Assembly (NCBI GenBank): GCA_023101725.1
Contig: JALJCO010013654.1
Coordinates: 372,001-436,000, forward strand
DNA from: Atherinomorus stipes
Lineage: Eukaryota; Chordata; Actinopteri; Atheriniformes; Atherinidae
Direction of reading: 5' to 3'
DNA length: 64,000 nucleotides
A model generated the notes under the pieces. It was not told the DNA's origin. It saw only the letters and a list, made by a program, of their open reading frames with translations, and made no database searches. Both the position numbers and the translations under genes were made by a program. Every line of letters starts with the position of its first letter. Within the stretch, counting starts at the first letter, position 1. Of the stretch, positions 1 to 18,470 are shown in pieces.

Positions 1-1385
1 TGTTAGACTTGAATGAAAACGAGATGTTACTTGCATAGACTCTACTGTAAGGCAGATAGATCTCTCTCCTCCCGACCTCCATGTCCTGTATTTCTGTGTT
101 TTAATGCTTTGTCTCTATGCCAGTGGACTCACTCATCTCACTATGGCTGTACATGTGCCTTTTATTAAAGATCATGGAACCTGTTCTGCTGCTTCTGCTT
201 TGTGTGAGTGTGTTGAATTTGAGAACAGAAATAGACCTGGCTCTATGAATGCATTGGTCTGTATAAATTATGTATTCAGCGTTGCCGTTATGAAATCTAA
301 ATTAAATTTGAGGCTTGTGTGGGTGATGTATATCTTTCATTGAATCTGATTGGAAGAATATGAATCACATGGAGAACAAAATGAATTAAAGCTCCAAGCA
401 GCGAAGAACATCTCCTGCACCTTGGGGGGGCTCGGACCCGTGTCTTGATTAACGCCCCTTGCTGAATGTGGGAGTAAATTCGATGGAAATATCCAACTTT
501 GAGGGGTTGCTTTGGCCCTGTCCATTGAGGATGACTCCAAATTTTGAAAACTTGATTAGGCACATCTAACAACTGGATAAACCAATTTTAAGACCAATAT
601 GATTACATCTGTAGGAATCTAATGAGTTTTTTTCAAACAAATTGACTGACTTCTTGTTAGTTTTAGGTCATGGCTCCAAGAGGATGTTTTTGTTGTTTTT
701 GGTGGGTCTTCAAGTGTGCAAAATGTCATGGACATCAGGCGCAGTTATTAGACTGCTACAATAGGTGGCGGTGTCGAGCCATTTTTTTTTCTCCCATAAC
801 GTGCGCGAGACTTAAAATGCTATTTTTTCTTTCTTTCCCCGCATCCCTTGGCATTAGCGTTTGTGTTTGGTACGGAGCAGGGAAACGTCTAAAACCTGTG
901 GACCGTGGACCGGAGTTGAGATAATTTGTCATAAAAATAATAAATCAGCTATTTGGTTGCATTTTAGCTGGCAAGCCATTACCCAGCATCCGAGAACACC
1001 TCATTAGCAGCCACTGCGTGCTTGAAAGTGGGTTTATTGTAGTTGTGTAAAATGTTGCCTCAAGACTAGAGTGTTTTTTGTGTGTGATAAAGTCTTGCAA
1101 GTTCACTAAAATCTATTCAATTAGGCTGTATTTAGGAAAACTAAATCAAATTAATGCCTGCTGATCATCATTACAGGTGGGTAGGCCTACTTGTATTTTT
1201 CTGTTAGGGACAAAATGTCTTTTTTAATTAACACAAGGGCCCTGAAATTATTATTGATAAATAATGTATTGAAAAATGAAACCTTAAGGTTAATAGAAAT
1301 AGTAAAAATTGTACACAAGTAAAAATGATTATAAACGTTTGATTAAAATGAGCAGTGTTGCAGTCCGTGTAATGATGAATATTAA
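1..1385. other. Flank downstream of arpp21, no gene recognised
   Basis: No coding exon with splice signals or recognisable protein was found here. The stretch is AT-rich. An ATTAAA hexamer on the plus strand near position 163, followed by T/G-rich sequence, could be the poly(A) signal of a plus-strand gene lying to the left. No coding sequence supports that, so it is only a possibility. Confidence 0.4.
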
Positions 1386-1399
1386 GCAGCAGGGGGCGC
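1386..1399 (+). promoter_or_regulatory. CTCF-like site, plus orientation
   Basis: GCAGCAGGGGGCGC agrees with the degenerate CTCF core CCASYAGRKGGCRS at 13 of 14 positions. It lies about 450 bp beyond the arpp21 poly(A) signal. A similar site in the opposite orientation lies at 29600-29613, just past the 3' end of pdcd6ip. Occupancy cannot be judged from sequence. Confidence 0.55.
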
Positions 1400-1829
1400 T
1401 TAAGTCCTCGATTATTGAAACCTTAAATGTTTTGCATTTGTATTCCTCCCCATGTTATATTCATTTATTTTTCTAAAAGTGAAATCAGTTTCTAGATGAA
1501 CGTCTTAATGAAAAGTTTTTATTTTGTAATTATACCAATAGTTTCTTAATTAAATGCCTGTTATTACTCAAGTCAAATTTTTGCTTGTTTGTCAAAATTC
1601 TGGGATCTGAATTTCCACAATAGACAAATCAAGATTGTGTTTTTTAAAATCCTATTGTTGATATGTACAGCTTTTCGTTATGGGTGAACAGAGATCAACC
1701 ACAGCACAGGTTATCATACAGTATATTTCCTTACAGATCTATCTCATTATAGCTTCGTCTATCATCCCTGACATAATCATCAATTTGAGAAGAAACAAAG
1801 AGGCGGAATGATGCAGAAATGTGACCTCA

Positions 1830-2157
1830 TTAGTCAAGCCACGGCACTTTATTCATTTCACACAGTGCATTTCCTTAAAACACAATATATAATTTAATAA
1901 CAATATAAAACTCCATTTGTGTATATAAATTATGCATTCAGTACAGCAGCTCTGATATATACTACTAAGCTTTGGTACAGTAGAACATTTATCTCTGTGA
2001 GTGTGTATGTGTGTGAGAAGAGGATACCCAAAGGGCATCATCTGAAGGAGAGTGGGTGTGGTTGAGGAGCGTAAAGGAGTGTGAAAGATGTGTTTGTGAT
2101 AAAAACCACTTGTGCACACATGTGAATTCAAGCAGGAACCGAAGTATCGTCACTCCA
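1830..2157 (-). other. arpp21: arpp21 3' UTR with poly(A) signal and a miR-128 seed match
   Basis: The UTR follows the arpp21 stop codon at 2160-2158. AATAAA on the minus strand lies at 1853-1848, so cleavage is expected near 1830. On the minus strand, 1867-1861 reads CACTGTG, a 7-mer-m8 complement of the miR-128-3p seed, seven bases before the poly(A) signal. The UTR is short (about 330 nt), assuming this hexamer is the one used. Confidence 0.6.
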
Positions 2158-7012
<4,855 letters not shown>

Positions 7013-7231
7013 CCTTCTGAAAAACATACAAGGTGAACTCTTTGGCTTTGTCTACATTTGCACATCGCTCTCTGTTTAAAGATATCTTTGCCCACATTTG
7101 CATGAATCTGTGTGCGTGTGATTTGTTCCTACCTTCGTGTAATTGTTTACTAGAAAGCCTTATAGGTGAATGATGGGGTCATATATCCCATGTTCCCAGA
7201 GGGCAGGCAGAAATACAATTATTGTCTTCAC

Positions 7232-7293
7232 CTCTGTTCTTTTGGCTGCTGTTCCTCTCTCTGCAGGTCTTGCACTGGTCAATAGAAAATAGC
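7232..7293 (-). other. arpp21: Possible noncoding 5' UTR exon of arpp21
   Basis: On the minus strand a long pyrimidine tract (T runs, then CTCTTCAG) is followed by 62 bp ending at GTGAAG. The arrangement fits an internal 5' UTR exon. A second usable donor, GTAGGA, lies at about 7131. No protein support is possible for a UTR exon, so RNA evidence is needed. Confidence 0.35.
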
Positions 7294-10200
7294 CTGAAGA
7301 GATTAAAAAAGCAGGAAAGGAAAAAAAAAAAAAAACTCTTAGCGGTTGTTGTACAACAAGAGCATCATGGCACTGGTTCACACAACCACACACACTCATA
7401 TCAAACAGTTGCCAGAGCATAAAAGCAGAGCTGCTGGAAATGACATCATGACGCTGAGCTTGTGTGTCTGCTTATGTGTGTGTCAACCTCTGTCGACACT
7501 TCCCCGAGCAGCGACCTGGCTTTGACAGCTAATTGCTACCGTACAGTAGTCAGCCTGTTACTGTAAGAGTGTTCAGTCCATCTGTGACTTTCACAGACAA
7601 GCCTTGTGCTTGGAAGTGAAATTTGCCGTGTAGCTCACGTGAATGCATGTCTGGTATGTGCGTGCGCGTTTAAGCGTGTCCTCGAGCTTTTCTTAGAAAC
7701 AGCAGCTGTGGAGGAGAGCATCATCCAATCCGGGAGGACTGATATTCCCAGAATGCCAAGCTGAGTCTCTGATCCCTGTGGTGAGAATACTGCTTAGCCG
7801 AAGGAGATAGACTCAAACACACACACACAAAGGAGGAAGTGGCATTCCACCATCTTTTCCAAAGTGCCAAATGTGTTCAGCAGGGACGCATACCGCTGTA
7901 ACACACAGCTCAAGGGGACACTTAGGCCTGTAACACCTGGGACAGAATAACGAGCTCAGAGGATGCTGAGTCCCGTAACATGGTTATTTAACACCCGCTG
8001 GGAGATAACAGCAGTTTTTTAGAAAGAAAAAAAAAAACGCTTTGTGTCTGTCCAAGTGCAAAGTGGTGTTTACTTCCCACAGGCAGCTTGATGAAACAGT
8101 GCACATGATAGGAGCCATAAAAAAATATAGCAAAGTCAATTTTGACCATTTCACAGCTGGGAAATTATTGTTAGAATTAGATAGGTGTTGTATAGAAAAA
8201 AAATACTTGTTTTCAGTTGGTTAAAGCTCTAATCAAACTGTTCTAGATAAAAAAAAAAATAATTGAAAAACACAATGAGTTAAGTTAAATATTGTTCCAC
8301 TCTAATAGAGATGTTTTTTTCAATATAATTAGTCCTGTTATGTAACAAATTCTTAAGTTGAAGGATGAGGGGAAAGCACCCTGTGTACTAAAGTGATGTC
8401 ATCCTCTATTCATTCATTAGCTGATAGTCAAAATGCTGAACCTTAAGTTTTACTGCCTTCATTTATCCTGTATGACAATAATGAACAATTTCAACAAACT
8501 TTTCCTATTTAAATGAAAATTTCCACAATTTCTATTTCCCTGTGAAAAGATTATGCAAAAGGAAATTAAGCAAAAGATGCACCGATAATGAAAAAAACAG
8601 CCACTCACTTCCCTGCTGTTTCTTACAGCTGAAGTGTTACAGTTAACACGATGCTGATAATGATCTGTCTCCGTCTTTGTGTGGTGGTCCACCGCAGTGT
8701 GGGGAAAAGGAAATGGTTCAGAGATGCAGAAATACTCAGAAGGGTATAATAACTTGGGAAGCTCCCTAATGTGCTGTTGGCAAGCTTTTGTTAAGCCGTC
8801 CTTCAGCTAAACAAACCGGCTTCATGAGTGCTGCAATGTGGCAGACCCCGACCTTAGACCTCACAGAGGGGAGGGGCAGGGTGAAATCAACGCATTGCCT
8901 TTAATGATCGAAGAGAAGCTGGATGTAAAATAAAAGGAGACATGCTGGGATTGTATTGTGTCTTTGAATTTACACCAATGAGCGAAGAACCGTGGACGAC
9001 ATGAGAAGACAAAGGGAGAAAATATCTGTATGGAGCAGATTCTCTACAAGGAAAACAAGATGAATGAGAAGGGAGGGAAGCAGACGATGAAAAGCGATGA
9101 GAAAACAGTCTGTGGGGGCTTTAAAGGTGAAGAGGGGTGAAGAGAGCCGATGGAAAAAGAAAGAAGTGGAGAACTGGTGATAGAGGGGCTCGCAGCACAG
9201 TCTGTCTCCGGGCTTTTCAACCAACTGCCAGGGAGAAGGGATTTGAGCGGAGCTACCAGTTTTTGAGCTGAGCGCTGCAGAAGTGGCCGGCCGCCCGGGG
9301 AGAAGGTGTGACACGATCATTAGCGTGTGACGGATGGCGGCGGGAGGCAGGGAGCACCAGTACCCGCTACATCATCATCCATCTGCTGCTCTCCCTGAAG
9401 CCTCCAGCCTCGGAGCCACTTACTCACCAGGACGCCTTTCTTCTCCAGCCAAACGCTGCCTGGCTCATCTACATTGACACACAGGCAGTCCAGTGGGAAA
9501 ATATCCAAAAGCCACTTTAGATAGCTGCTGTTAAGTATTAAGTCCATAAGCCTGGTACAATCCTGCTTGTAATTAAGACCCATGAAAAATCTGTCTTTGA
9601 ATACCAGAACCATAATTAGCAGTTGTTCTTACATTGCCTAACACTGAGGTGTTCCATAAAAGCTTGTGTGTTCAGGTTTATCACCCTGCCCTTTCTAGAC
9701 ATTTATCATACTCTTCATCTGTACAGACAATCTACTCTCGGTTATTTTTCCATCAGCGTCTTTCCATCTCAAGAAAACCCATAAGGGAAAAAAAAAAAAA
9801 GAAAGAAATCATCATTGCCTCCAGTCACAGAAGCTGCTGTTTGTGTTTTGTTTCTGAGGATGCTGCTGAACCTAAAACAAGATTTCATATTTTCTCTCCT
9901 TCAGCTAAGGAGTTCATTAGGAACTGCTGCAGTAGACTACAAATGACAGCAGGTCTGCCTGATTTCAAACAATAATGAAGAATTTCGAGGGAAATGCTTT
10001 ATATATCCATCCATGTTTATTCAGGTGCTTTGTTTATCCTCCATAATACATACAGGCTTTGCCCCCAAGCTGGTAATTGGGATGCTTTTGTTTCTTCGCT
10101 CTCATTACAGAAGATATTTTGTGTTTTCCTTTCAGTTTTGATTTAGATGTACATGCTGTTTTTGTTTTTTTTTTCTTCTTCTTTTTTTAATCTGGTGACG

Positions 10201-11199
10201 CCCAACCTCTTATATGTGATGTCAAATGCTCTTTTTGTAAGACAGAATGATTTTTTTTTCTTTGTCCTATCTTAGCTGCTGCATATTTAAGAAAACCGCT
10301 CCGGGACATGCAATGACATATCCTCCACTACAAAGACAACCAAAGACACATAAGAAAGTAGGCTGCACATGTGAGATCTAGGTTATACTGTCCTGTCATC
10401 AGCACCTGGGCAGCCACAGCAGTCTCATTGCCAAGGTGACTTGTGGTTTCCACAGCTGCATTACTCTGCAGCTGAACTCAAACCCAAGACGAGGGAACAC
10501 AATGACATTAGCAACCCGCAACACAGCAAAAGTGGCAAAAGAAGCTGCTAAGGGTACTTCACACAGAAAAATGATTTTTGCTACTCCTTGTGGCCCACAC
10601 TAAAATGATGCCATTTTAAATGTGTAGATCTTGACAGACAGATTATGAAACCCCCTGTACGCACACATGTAAAACCATCCAGCATCCCCAATTTACATTC
10701 AGTGGAAATAAATGCAAAACATCATACTATGTAGAGATGATTGGGTCTTTTATGTGCATCATGCAGATGTTTTGCATCCTTGCGTCTCCTTGTCATTTAG
10801 AGGTTTGGGTGAAATTTAGTTTTTTTTTTTCTTCCATTTTGTGTGGCCGTGCTCATTTTAGTCTTTTGTTTGAATTTCTGTAACACTGTATCTCTCTGTG
10901 GGGGTTAATTGTAACACATTGATGGTTTTGATCTCTTTGTTGCCATTTGTCGGTTCTTGGTTGTTTAAAACCTATTAAATCTTCTAGAATACACAAGCTG
11001 TATGATATTACATATTAAGGGACTCCTGGCTATTTGGGCCCCCTGAGCTTCATTCAAAAATTTGCTCACACATTTACACGAGAGCCGCAGTGAGTTCGCT
11101 AAAAACAAACAGGTGGCATCTTGTTCACAACTTCGTGGCTTCTGGTTGACCCACATCACTATAAGGACAAGTGTTTGATCTACTTTAGGGATGCGTCTC
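7294..11199. other. Presumed arpp21 5' UTR intron, no coding exon recognised
   Basis: The open frames here are short, overlap on both strands and lack recognisable protein similarity or exon borders. A-rich and T-rich tracts occur (for example 9788-9800 and 10166-10190). Nothing else was identified. Confidence 0.4.
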
Positions 11200-12110
11200 T
11201 CGGTCCTAGAAGGCTCAATGCAGAGAGCCGTGTTTGGGTGGGGGGGTGTGTCGCATTATGGTGACCCAAGCTAAGCTGACACGCCGGGCTATTTTTACTC
11301 TGACCCAGGGAGGGAGTGGACCTCCTGCTCCGGAACTTCACCGCGCTGTCAGCGGCATGTGGAGCGAGGACGGAGGATACACAGCAGGGGGACCGATATG
11401 AACTCACTTTCGAGGTGCAATTAAGCGTGACAGAAAAGAAAAAAAACAGGGAGTCGGCTAACTTAGATGGCGTTTAAAAAGTCACATTTATATTTATACA
11501 CACAAAAAGAATCAGCTTCTATGGTAATCGTCCCCTGAGCTCCTCGTCGAAGTGATGAACACTTTGTATTTGGGGATGATACACAGTTAAATGACCGTCA
11601 ACATCCAGCGGTGCCGCTACAGACTGAGGGAGATGCTGCGGATGGACGCGCAGTTAGCTAGTCCCACCGAAGAGTTTCAGCTAAATACGACAAAAATCTT
11701 AAATTAGTTAACCCGATATGATTCCTTAGTGTAAATTACACCACTAAAGTGCCATTGAAAGGAAACAGCATTGACACAACACCATCAAAAGACAGCAAGA
11801 AGCGTCGATGTCAGCCAGCGGAGTGTCCGTTAATCATCAGATAACCGCTATGAGGACGTCCGTTAGCTTACCGTTACGGTGACGAGTTCCTCCCTCCGCG
11901 GACTTCTGCCGGTGCAGCCAACCTACCGACGGACTGCCGAACACCCTGCTTCTGTTGACTAAGAGGTGCGATGCTCCTCCTCCGCCTTTTGCCCGTCTCT
12001 ATCTGAGCAGGGGGGGGAGGAGGAGGAGGACCGACAGCTCTGAACCCTGAGCCACGCGCCCACACACACGCGAGGAATGCACGAGAGCCAGCGAGCCCCT
12101 CAACCTAGCC
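11200..12110 (-). promoter_or_regulatory. arpp21: CpG-rich promoter region and likely exon 1 of arpp21
   Basis: CpG density rises clearly here compared with the AT-rich surroundings. On the minus strand a GTAAGC donor at 11871-11866 would close a 5' UTR exon of about 200 bp starting near 12080. A second donor, GTGAGT, near 11407 could close an alternative first exon. No TATA box was recognised; a CpG-type promoter is inferred. Confidence 0.5.
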
Positions 12111-15100
12111 AGCCCACTCATCTCTGTTTCTGTCTCTCGCTCCAGGACTGGCTGTTTTTCTGCGTCTTCATTTCAGCTGCGTTCGTTTAACTCTCTGATC
12201 ATCACTTCATCATGAATTGATTCTCACTGCCCAGCGGAAGCTAAAAATATTCATTATGTGTCACTTTACTGATGTGTGCCGTTATTGAATCATTCAGAAC
12301 GGCAGAGGTAAGAAATCCAACAAAAGTGTTACCAGCAAAGTATTAAAGTAAAGTGAGCGGCATGGAGCCTCTGAATGATGTGTATGACATCAAATGTTTA
12401 TTCATACTGAAACATCAGTGTGCACACAGCATGTTACTGTTGTTGCTGCTGGAGGAGAAACAGGCTCACCGCTTACAGTTTATGCAAGAACTCAACTAAG
12501 GGGGTGTGAGATGATAAATGAGAGCAAGGAAGGAAAAAACGGTTTCTGTTTTTTTTTTTTTTTTTTTTTTACCCTTTCCTCTGCAGTCTTTGAAATATCG
12601 CCTCATTTTGAAAATTTAGTGAAATGGTTATTAAGAAAATTCTATTTGGTTGATTAAAAAAAAAAACCCCAAAACAATTCATTTGACTAGTCTCGTGTGA
12701 TGCCTAAAGCCACAATGGAAAACCCCCTGTTGTAATGTTTAACACAGAATTATACAGTATTTTAAAAGCTTGTTAACATCAACTCAGTAAAATCTACCAG
12801 TGACTATAAAGCTGTGAGATAAATGTATTGAAGTATAAATATTTGCTTTCATATCATAGCATAGGAAGTGTACCAATTGTCTGAATTGTATTGCTATTTT
12901 GTTGATGTTTATGCTCTCTCCATGCTTTTCACCACTTCATGTATAGATTTTACATAAAAAGCCGATGAATACCCACCTTTTCTGCACACAGTCCATTTTA
13001 TTGATATATATTTTTTTACATTAAGCGGCTAAAGGATAGAACTGAGATATAAATGAACATTGGAGGGAAAATAAGCTCTCTTTACCCTGAAAGCAGAAAT
13101 GGAGATCTGCAGAGTACAATAAGATCTGACAGTTTCTCATCTGTTAAACAACAACAATATTCCAAGGATGTGGCTTTTTCACTTCGACATATGTATGTAA
13201 AAACAAAAAAACAGCTAACTAAAAGAAGATGCTGCATCAACATTACTGCAGTATATAATTAAGGCTGTATCATCTCTTATGATACTGTAACATTTTATAT
13301 ATTCTGCACATATGGCTGGTGAATTGCACAATTAATTAAAAATCTGCCACGGCACAATGTTCGTCCATCAAAAACCATATTTAATTACAGAGACAAGAGC
13401 AGCATCTATACAGACTATTGTATGAGAATAATTAGACAGCCTATTATGTCAAAGTTGGGTTTTTTCACCTTGATGAATAGCAAATAAATGACTGTCTTGT
13501 TGAATTTCTTCACAGGGCACAAGATGAGCGTATTACCACCATGTCCGTTTGCTCTATACTGCCTCTGATGTTATTTGTTTTTTAAAATGTGTCCATGCCA
13601 CAATATGGAAATTGTTAACTGCACTGGGTGTAAATGTGACTTAAGTAAAAGTATCATCATCAATGATGTGTCAGAACTCCTATGCGTGTTATATGTGTTA
13701 CAGTAATGGATCATTTTAGCTCATGTATTTAAATTCATGTTATAGAAGAAAACTAACAAGTTACAGAACAATATTTACCTCGGATGATCAGAGGAGCAGA
13801 ATTATGAGATAACATATTCAAGAACTGCACTTGAATACAGTGAAGTAAATATACTGTATTCTCCTGGTGATAATTAGCTATAATTTTGCCCAAACTAAGC
13901 CACCCTGATGCACAGGCAAGTACAGCGGCTGGGTTGCTGCCAAGACTCAAACACCTCTGCAATCCCTCAGTGATCATACTTGGTTAAAAGAAGAAGAATA
14001 AAGAAAGGTAGGATCAGATTTCGTTTAATGTCAATTATAACTCTATATGATGCAAAGGATTTCTAACAGGTAAAATGCAAGTCTTGACCTGCCTTTGTGT
14101 ATTTATAGTAAACTGGCCCAGATTCCATCAAGTGTTACAGAGGATGAGACCTCAGTGTCCTCGGTAACAGCAGGCTGGTATCCTTTATCATGTTGTCGTG
14201 TGCACTTACAGCAAAGCCCTCTCGAGTCCAGATCATCCAGTCTACTCTTTCTATGGTTTCACCACAGCAGACACAAATAATAAGGTATCCTTTGACATGG
14301 TTGGCATCTTGTTGAGTGTTACCAAGCCTCATATTGGTATCACAGCCAGGTCTGTTTTAGAAAAACTGAGATCAAGTGTCTGAAGTGATGCAGCCATGAC
14401 TGCACCCAGCCCTCGCTATCATAAAACACAGGGACTATGGCTGTGTCTGCTACAATCTCTGGACAAAATTATGTTCTGACTGCCTTGTTAACCTCATTTT
14501 CCTTCATCAATTAAAAGAAACGATCATTTAATTTAACCCATTAATGTAGAAAGTGAGCGTAGGCTACAGACTGAAAGCACTGAAATAGGGAAAATATTTA
14601 AATTAGATTTAAAAGAAACCTCTTGGTAATTAAACTGGTTCCTGAAACATTATGTTCCCACAGGGCAATTTCAAATATTGTAGTGCAAATTATTTTCCAG
14701 CCTTCATTTGGGTTCTTCACTGGTTTCTGGACTGGTCTATGACCTTTGCCTCCTTTGCTCAGTGGCAAAAGAAGAATGGATTGCCTCCAGGTACGAAAAC
14801 CATCCTAGAGCACCCAGCGAATGAGAAACTACGAGTCCCCCCCCCCATGCAGTTAATTTTATAAGAGATTTGTCTTCTATTTCTGACACATCTTGCCTCA
14901 TAGATCCTGTTAAGAAAGCAATTAAAACCAAATGAAAGATCAACTGGAAAACAGATCTGTGAGGCGATGAGAGCATAAAGTCGCAAGCAGACTCATTCAC
15001 ATTCCATTAATTCTAGTCTCATTCAGTTCAAAGTCATTCACAGACCCCATTATTCAAAGACAAAATTACACAAGAAGATTCCTGTGATAAATGTAGCTAG

Positions 15101-16890
15101 GAAGAGCTGAAACTACTTCATGTCCTCACTCTTTGTCCCAAAATAGCACATTACTGCGCTGAACCTCTTCAACACTTGTGAAGTTAATATCGATTCTGAC
15201 CCGGACCCTGTTTTTTATTTAGAGATTCCTTGAGCTGAATTCAAGCTATAAAAGGACTAAACAACAAATTATCATGCAGTGCCTGCTTGGGATCTTCCTC
15301 ACAAACGGAAGTTCCCAAGGTAAAGTGATGTCTCAGTGAATTAATCAACCATCTACTTTGAAAGTATGAGGCTCATGTCAACAGACAGACGTGCAGACTT
15401 TGATCAAATGTGGCAGCCTCTTATCTGTTACCTAGAAACCCACCATTAATTCAAGGGATCAAGAGCTATATATATAGATTTGACTTTTCTGTTATTTGGT
15501 ATTCATTATTAGAAAAATGTAGTGTAACCTTTTATCTACCTGCCACTAATATAGTTATATGAAAAGGTAAATCCCCATGAAATTGCTGTTTTCTTGACAT
15601 ACATGAGCAGTCTGATCCTTTCTGAAAAAAGTAACCCCAGATAAAGGTGAAGGAAGATTAGTCTTATTCATAAATTCATCATTAATATCGTTATATTTGT
15701 CTGTAGAAATGTTTCAGAAGTTGGTAATCTCCTCCTCTCTAACAGTCATTTTGCATAATTATCAGCTTGTCTTTGAGAAATTCCTACAGCTGCAGAAAGT
15801 TCGAGTTTTCTTACACTTATTGCGCATTTAAAATCCTCTATCCCATTTCAGAGGGATTCAAATTTGGTTTTTGACATGACTATTTCATAACTGAGTTTAT
15901 TCCTTCTGAGCTACTCGTTGGTGGGTTTCCTAGTGTTTTAAAGACCATGTTGAAAGGTTGACTTCTGGTTCATCTTTAGTTTTCAGATTGATGGTCTTGC
16001 TCTGTCTTCAAGTGCTCTTTGATATGTTGCTGAATATATAGCCGAATCAGTAACTCAGTCCCTACGGGAGGAAAACAACCCAAAACCAGCACATTTCCAT
16101 TATCCTGCTTCAGTTGGTTCATTTCTAAAAGGTTTGGATTTGCACCAAGCATGTCTGCTGTTACTTTCATTTATACATTCAAAGCACATTATTCCAAAAG
16201 CCCTTTTTTTCGTATTCTCACTGGCACATCTTTTGCTACTGCTCATTTGTCCAGCAAAGGCTTTACTCTGGCACATCTCCCATGCAGGTCAAATTGAGCA
16301 ATCTCTGTCTCATTTTAGATACTTTAACACCAAGAGCTGCAAGTTATCTCACAGATCTTGTGAAAAATTTCTGGGCTTCTTGGAGACTTTGGCTGTATCT
16401 AACCAGTCCTGGGAAACATTCCAGCAGCTTTAAGGAGTGATACAAGCAGGGGGTGTAATTAGTTCTTTCCCTTTGATTTATCAATGTATTCATTTATTTA
16501 TCCCAATCATGAAAATGTCTACAAATCTTCTATAATATGCGTCATTTGCCTTATTAATCAAAAGAAGAAAAGTTTAGTTTTTAGTGTTTAAATGTTTCAG
16601 TGGACCAAACTTAGCTTGTTACATGACTTAAAGTAAGAATAAATACTTCAAAATATCATTTGGTCTTATACCACTAATTAAATTTTCATTAAATAAGTAT
16701 TTGTGATAGTTTGCAGACTGTACATACTGTAGTTGAGGCTGCGTTATGAAAGGTTAAAAAAACAAACACATAGACTCAGAGTTAAAAACTACAGAGATGA
16801 CTGAGCAAAGGCCTCAGGATGTGCGTCATCCAAAATCCAGCAGACATTTCTGTCTGTGTGCATCACTGGTCCTCCTACCCCCCACTCACT

Positions 16891-16912
16891 CACACACACA
16901 CACACACACACA
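16891..16912 (+). repeat. (CA)n microsatellite
   Basis: Uninterrupted CA run in intergenic DNA. A second one lies at 17069-17092 and a third at 19324-19342. Confidence 0.9.
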
Positions 16913-17068
16913 AAACCACAAACGTTTGTCACATCTTAATGACACTTCACTGATGATTTTACGTCATATTCAGCACATGGGATCACTTTTTGTTTGCTGA
17001 AACAATTCATCCACAGACAGCTGGTGTGCGTATAATCTAAAATTTGTTCTGAAACTGGCATGGCAGAA

Positions 17069-17092
17069 ACACACACACACACACACACACAC
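17069..17092 (+). repeat. (AC)n microsatellite
   Basis: Twelve AC units. It is followed 130 bp later by a GA run at about 17219-17232. Confidence 0.9.
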
Positions 17093-17796
17093 CTGCTGTT
17101 TTGCTGGTTCTAGCAGCATGGCTGGCATGTGTGCGCTCAGGGCCGAGACTCAGAGGCGCTCATTTCCGCGTGCACAGTAATATAGCTGTTGTGGCTTGTT
17201 AGATAACACACTCATCAGAGAGAGAGAGAGAGAACAGCTGAGTGTGTGTGTCTGCGTGTGCGTTATACTGTTACATGGGTTCCAGCTCCTCAAAGAGGTG
17301 CAGAAATGTCGAGTTACAGATCTTACTGGAAGTGTCAGTACAGTGACCCTGGTCTCAATGAGGCAGTGAAGGGTAAGCTCACCATCTCCTTTGATAGATC
17401 CAAAGAGCAAGTCTTCACATTATCAGTTATAAGTCTGCAATAACCACCACAGTGTACCTAAAAGGGAATCCATAATTAGCTTAAAAAGCTTTTAAAACTA
17501 TCTAATTTGCCGTCATGTAGTTATTAGATCATTCTTCTATCTGGCTGTGAGCTGGATGCTGAGCTTTGGTTTGCTCAAAGAGTGAAAACAGGAGGGAGCA
17601 CCTAACATGGCACTTGAAGGTCATAAAACTAGGAGACCTGGGATTGTCCACATGAATTGTTAAATTATTCCAATACCAAAAATCATTCAAACATGCGTTA
17701 ACCAGTGTTGTTTGATGCCTGTCGCAAAGACGCATCATTGGTACATTACATGTGAGGACGCTGAACAAGTGGAGGAACAAAGAAGTGGTAGGCCTT

Positions 17797-17817
17797 AAAA
17801 AAAAAAAAAAAAAAAAA
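17797..17817 (+). repeat. Poly(A) tract, 21 A
   Basis: Homopolymer with no recognisable retrotransposon body directly upstream, so its origin is unknown. Confidence 0.9.
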
Positions 17818-18119
17818 GAGCAAGCTGCTTTAAAAATAAATCTCACCAATTATAAATTCAGGCTTGTTAGAATTGTGCAAACTCCGGTTTTGCCTCGTTT
17901 AATGTAAACTCCATTTATGTTTCTCCATTTATTCTGAGTGTCTAAAGACTGTTGGACAACAAATAGTACGTGTTCAAAGAAATAACATAAATAGTGTGAA
18001 CTAGTTTGCACCAAATATGAAGCTACTTCTGTGTTTGGACCCAGGTCTTACTACTAACCAGCTGCTTGAGCTCATTTCCTAAATGTCAGACTCCTCACTG
18101 TACCTACGAACCTGGTTTT

Positions 18120-18470
18120 ATGGAGGTTGTTTGATCATAAACAGGAAGCCAGTGTTTTTATTTACTGTGACGTCACAGCTCCAGAGTGCATTACACCACT
18201 CTCCCTGAATCTGCAGCCATAGATATCTTCTTTGATCACTTGCGTGTGAAAATGTCTGCATGTGTGTACAAGAGATCAAGTGACACCTCAACAAGTGAGG
18301 CTCATAAATATTAATAGTCACCTCATGAATATTCAAGGAGCAGCTTATGAATATTTAAACTATGATAGAGCATGTGGCCGGGTGACTCGACAGTCACAGA
18401 CAAGAAACAGATAAATAGTCCTCCTCCTCTACTTCTTAACCTCAGCGAGACGCAGCAGCATGGCCTTTCT
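18120..18470. promoter_or_regulatory. Candidate regulatory element with three ATRAATATT motifs
   Basis: ATAAATATT at 18304-18312 and ATGAATATT at 18325-18333 and 18347-18355 are spaced 21-22 bp apart, about two helical turns. The surrounding sequence is less repetitive than its neighbourhood. The nonamers resemble POU or other homeodomain sites. Function is inferred only. Confidence 0.3.
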
